DNA from: Trichoplusia ni
Taxonomy: Eukaryota > Arthropoda > Insecta > Lepidoptera > Noctuidae
Direction of reading: 5' to 3'
DNA length: 64,000 nt
NCBI RefSeq assembly: GCF_003590095.1
Contig: NC_039480.1
Span: 4,565,328-4,629,327, forward strand
Below the pieces are notes generated by a model that worked only from the letters and a program-made list of their open reading frames with translations, did no database searches and was not told the origin of the DNA. Positions 60,890 to 64,000 of the stretch are shown piece by piece. A program made the position numbers and the translations under genes. Positions within the stretch are counted from its first letter, which is position 1; each line of letters starts with the position of its first letter.

Positions 60890-61288
60890 CAGTTGCCCGC
60901 GACTTTATCCGCGTGGTTAGAAGATATAAGCTATGACACCTGTCTCACCTGTCTGCTGGGGAGTTTGTTGCGCCGTTTCTTCTCTCACAGCAAAAGCACT
61001 TAGGAAGCGGTGACGGGTGGGCAAAACTGGGTGCTGTCAATGTAATTTGACCTTCAAAAAGTGCTACTTAGTAGCCTAATTTGAATAAATGACATTTGAT
61101 TTGACCTTGGGTTACAATATCGCAATTTTCTTACGAAACCCTAATATTTTTGAAATCAATTATAGCCTATGTTCAGAGGGGATAATGTAGCTTCCAACAG
61201 TGAAATAATTTTTCAAATCGGACCAGTAGTTTCGAAGCATATTCGTATCAAACAAACAAAAATTCCTCATTATATTATTTGTATAGAC
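60890..61288 (-). mobile_element. Helitron-like element with an inserted repeat
   Basis: CTAGCAGTTGCCCGCGACTT at the left and CATTATATTATTTGTATAGA at the right. A different repeat (GTGCTACTTAGTAGCCTAAT) interrupts it at about 60975-61104. Confidence 0.5.
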
Positions 61289-61446
61289 GAAATGGGGAAA
61301 TCCCAGTCACAAAAGAAAAACTTTTTTGTAACGACTTCCCAGGTCGCTATAAACAATGTTGAAGAGTGTTCACTAGGAGTGTTTGAGGAGGTCGTGGCTA
61401 AACTACAATTGCACAACTTGATCGATCAATTGTTGAGCTAGTTGAT

Positions 61447-61625
61447 ACGCTCGGACCGTGGATGGGTGACCATCTATGTCATAGAGTTCCTAAAAATTTC
61501 GTTCACGTTAAATTGTGGGTTCCATCTGTTATTTACAGATCTTTGTCAGTCGTTACAGGTAGTCAGAAGCTAGAAAGTCTGACAACCATTCTGACTAAGG
61601 GTATCGTATTGCCCAGGTAACCCTA
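61447..61625 (+). mobile_element. 5S-derived SINE fragment, diverged
   Basis: It keeps the C-box part (GTGGATGGGTGACCATC) and continues to GCCCAGGTAACC, where a tRNA-type SINE fragment follows. Confidence 0.65.
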
Positions 61626-61664
61626 CCACGCGCGACGTCACAGAATATAGTGGTAACGTATTAT

Positions 61665-61790
61665 TTCGATCCTAGCATAGGTACAAATACTTGTGTGATC
61701 CACGAATGCTTATCTTGAGTCTGAGTGTCTTAAGCATGTGACTTGAATGTTTGTAAAACCCTCGCCACACAAAGATTCCCATCCTGAATG
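61665..61790 (+). mobile_element. tRNA-derived SINE, family A, fragment
   Basis: It keeps part of box B (TTTCGATCCTAGCATAGG) and the core (GTGTGATCCACGAATGCTTA, then GAGTCTGAGTGTCTT). It lies against the 5S-derived SINE at 61801. Confidence 0.65.
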
Positions 61791-61800
61791 TAGTCATTTA

Positions 61801-62167
61801 TCATCATTGGCCTAGCCTTTTCCCAACTATGTTGGGGTCGGCTACCAGTCTAACCGTTTTCAGCTAAGTACCAGTGTTTTACAAGGAGCGACTGCCTATC
61901 TGACCTCCTCAACCCAGTTACCTGGGCAACACGATACCCCTTGGTTAGACTGGTTGTCAGACTTTTTCAAGCTTCTGACTACGTGTAACGACTGTCAAAG
62001 ATGTAGTAATAACAGCCGGGACCCACAATTTAACGTGCCTTCCGAAACACGGAGGAACTTGTTATGACAAAGATGGTCACCCATCTACGGACGAACCGCG
62101 TCAAGCATAGCTTAACCTGTGATCGATTCACTTATGCGGTTAAGGCTTAGCCACGAGCTCCTCTGAT
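61801..62167 (-). mobile_element. 5S-rRNA-derived SINE, full length
   Basis: A 367-bp copy with a perfect 12-bp target duplication TGTAGTCATTTA (61789-61800 and 62168-62179). It has the same 5S-like promoter block near 62080-62130 and the same ATG-type 3' end at 61801. It is the best-preserved copy in the window and defines the 5' end of the family. Confidence 0.87.
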
Positions 62168-62514
62168 TGTAGTCATTTAACAGAGAATAATTGATTTCAG
62201 GCTAATAGAAATTGTAACTTGTCAAAGAATAGTACGAATCTTCTTACACCTGAGATGTTTTCGTCTATTTTAACATACCCTCGACGCATTTAGCCTGCAT
62301 GCACCAAAAACAGTGACTTTTATTTTTAGCCACCATCAAATTGATTCCGAAGTTGTGTTTTGAAATAACTCCTCGCTAAACACTCGTGGGATAAACAGAG
62401 AATATTTATGTTATTATTTGCTTGGATAACCTTTTTGCTATTCGAGTCTGGACTATTTTTCGCTTGAGTTTTATTTTAAACCAGATTGAGGTGTAGCTTG
62501 GGTTTGAAGCGAGT

Positions 62515-62640
62515 CAAAATCAAAATCAAAATTCAAATTAGGCTACTAAGTGGCACTTTTTGAAGGTCAGATTACATTGGACAGCACCCAGTTTCGCCCA
62601 CCCTTCACTGCCTTCTAAATGCTTTTTCTGTGAGAGAACA
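62515..62640 (-). repeat. Interspersed repeat with (AAATC)n-type tail
   Basis: Same family as at 4976: CAAAATCAAAATCAAAATTC, then AGGCTACTAAGTGGCACTTT. Confidence 0.55.
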
Positions 62641-63477
62641 AACCTTTTTAAATTTTGCCGTGAGTGACCTTGTGCTTAGGCTAAGGTCGATAGCGAATGC
62701 GGTCAGAACTTAAACGTTGCTAACTGGTGTTTGGAATGAATGCATGGTTGTACGGTAATAGAATTAGTGACAAAAATATTCTAATGAGTCCGTTAAATGG
62801 ATTGCCCAAAGGTATTGAATAGGGTTTTGTAGGATTCCGTGACCATACTTTATTTTAGGAAACTAATTACTGAAGCTTCGCTGTCTGTCTGTAAGGCAGT
62901 CACTGGGATATATCTCATGAACTGTGATAGCTAGGCAATTGAAATTTTGAGAGATGATGTATTTCTTTTGCGGCTTTAACGATAGTAAGAATAGATAAAT
63001 TTGAATAGTTCAGTCAAATTATATTTGTTGACGGATTGTCAAATAAATTCAAGGTCAAATCTGTACCCAAAGATTTGACCAAACAAGCCTCATATCAGGA
63101 TAAGAGATAAATCTAAACCGAATTGTTTGTACTTAGGCCACTTTCAGACTAATTCTACGATCTGTCATCCTATACCGGACACAGTCCAACAACAAAACTA
63201 TACAAATTTTGGTCTCGATCGCGTCTAAAACACACATAATATAAAGCAAAAACAATAAGCATTTACGACTTAGCAGCAAACGTATAACACAAATATAAAA
63301 ACGTCATTCGCAACAGCTGTTACGAGTCAAACGCACAAGTTCGATGACCTCTGATATCTAGACAATCATTAATTTAGTGGGCCGAGCAAATCGCCTGTTT
63401 CTGATAACGGCTCTTGGTTTTAGAAAGATTATTATTATAATTAGGAATAATTTATCTATAATATATTTTATTTAAAA

Positions 63478-63793
63478 GCGTCCTATCCTTCTCCCAAATG
63501 TGTTGGGGTCGGCTTCCAGTCTAACCGGATTCAGCTGAGTACCATTGTTTTACAGAGCGACTGCCTATCTGACCTCCTCAACCCAGTTACCTGGGCAACA
63601 CGATACCCCTTGATTAGACTAGTTGTCAAACTTTCTAGCTTCTGACTACCTGTGACGACTGTCAAAGATGTCGTGCCTTCCGAAACAGGGAAAAACTCGT
63701 TATAACAAAGATGGTCACCTACGGACCGACCGCGTCAAGCGTAGCTTAACCTGTGATCGATCCACTTATGCTGTTATAGATTAGCCACGAGCT
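63478..63793 (-). mobile_element. 5S-rRNA-derived SINE, diverged copy
   Basis: Blocks are as in the other copies, from TCCCAAATGTGTTGGGGTCGG near 63492 to GATCGATCCACTTATG near 63757, with a short internal deletion in the middle (about 40 bp) and in the C-box region. Confidence 0.75.
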
Positions 63794-64000
63794 AATAATA
63801 TTAGAAAAAAAAACATAATTATAATTAGAAATAACTTATCTATTTTGTGTTGAAAAGAGGTAAATTTTGTGATGTTGTGTCGTTTTCTGTGGTAATCTCA
63901 GAAAATACTGAACCGATTTTTGAACATTCTTTTAACAATGCCCAGCAGTGGGATTTAAATAGGCTGGAATTATATTTTATAGGCTATATGAGCCGTAGAA

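Larger units (their letters stand above)
53500..64000. other. Region upstream of the transporter exons, repeats only
   Basis: The missing 5' exon(s) and promoter of the transporter should lie here or beyond the window. I found only SINE, LINE and Helitron-like copies and AT-rich DNA. 62650-63470 holds nothing I recognise. Confidence 0.45.

Noticed and set aside
62060..62140. A 5S rRNA gene or pseudogene
   Set aside because: The match covers only the internal control region, lacks both ends of 5S rRNA, and is embedded in a repeated element with target duplications.
1..64000. CRISPR arrays, operons, phage or plasmid features
   Set aside because: None seen; the intron structure and repeat types are those of an insect nuclear genome.

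Overview
This is a lepidopteran nuclear genome window, probably from a noctuid-type moth. The support is an AT-rich background, short exons in long repeat-filled introns, GT-AG junctions that can be followed exon by exon, and several moth-type repeat families: tRNA-derived SINEs, Helitron-like elements with CTAG ends, and RTE-like LINE tails ending in (ATG)n. The species call is inference; the eukaryotic gene structure is seen directly.

Layout. Positions 1-6000 are intergenic and filled with repeats. A single-exon histone chaperone gene, asf1, lies on the minus strand at 6028-6678. From 9374 to 22784 on the plus strand I assembled a 12-exon gene whose splice phases all agree. It encodes about 821 residues, with an N-terminal PH domain, a long low-complexity middle and a C-terminal PDZ domain; I do not recognise its name. 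Its first intron holds an antisense tRNA-Lys(UUU) gene. Positions 22.8-35.7 kb are intergenic and dense in MITEs and SINEs. From 53488 down to 35781 on the minus strand lies an SLC16/monocarboxylate-transporter-like gene. Five upstream exons encode TM1-6. Two alternative 3' exons (41698-42813 and 35781-36992) each encode a complete cytoplasmic loop, TM7-12, C-tail and stop, and both fit the upstream donor in phase. Its 5' end was not found. Positions 53.5-64 kb hold only repeats that I can support.

The most striking features are two. First, a 5S-rRNA-derived SINE family (about 365 bp full length) is present in at least 12 copies or fragments. Several have clear 11-17 bp target-site duplications and many are 5' truncated. 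Its 3' end closely resembles the (ATG)n-tailed ends of RTE-like LINE fragments in the same window, suggesting that it borrows their machinery. One copy sits 30 bp upstream of an exon of the PH-PDZ gene, and its target duplication has copied a branch-point-like motif. Second, the transporter's whole C-terminal half appears as a tandem duplicated, mutually exclusive terminal exon.

The three protein genes have no evident shared pathway: asf1 acts in chromatin assembly, the PH-PDZ protein is probably a membrane-associated scaffold, and the transporter is a plasma-membrane solute carrier. No CRISPR, operon, phage or plasmid features are present, and no viral protein gene was recognised.
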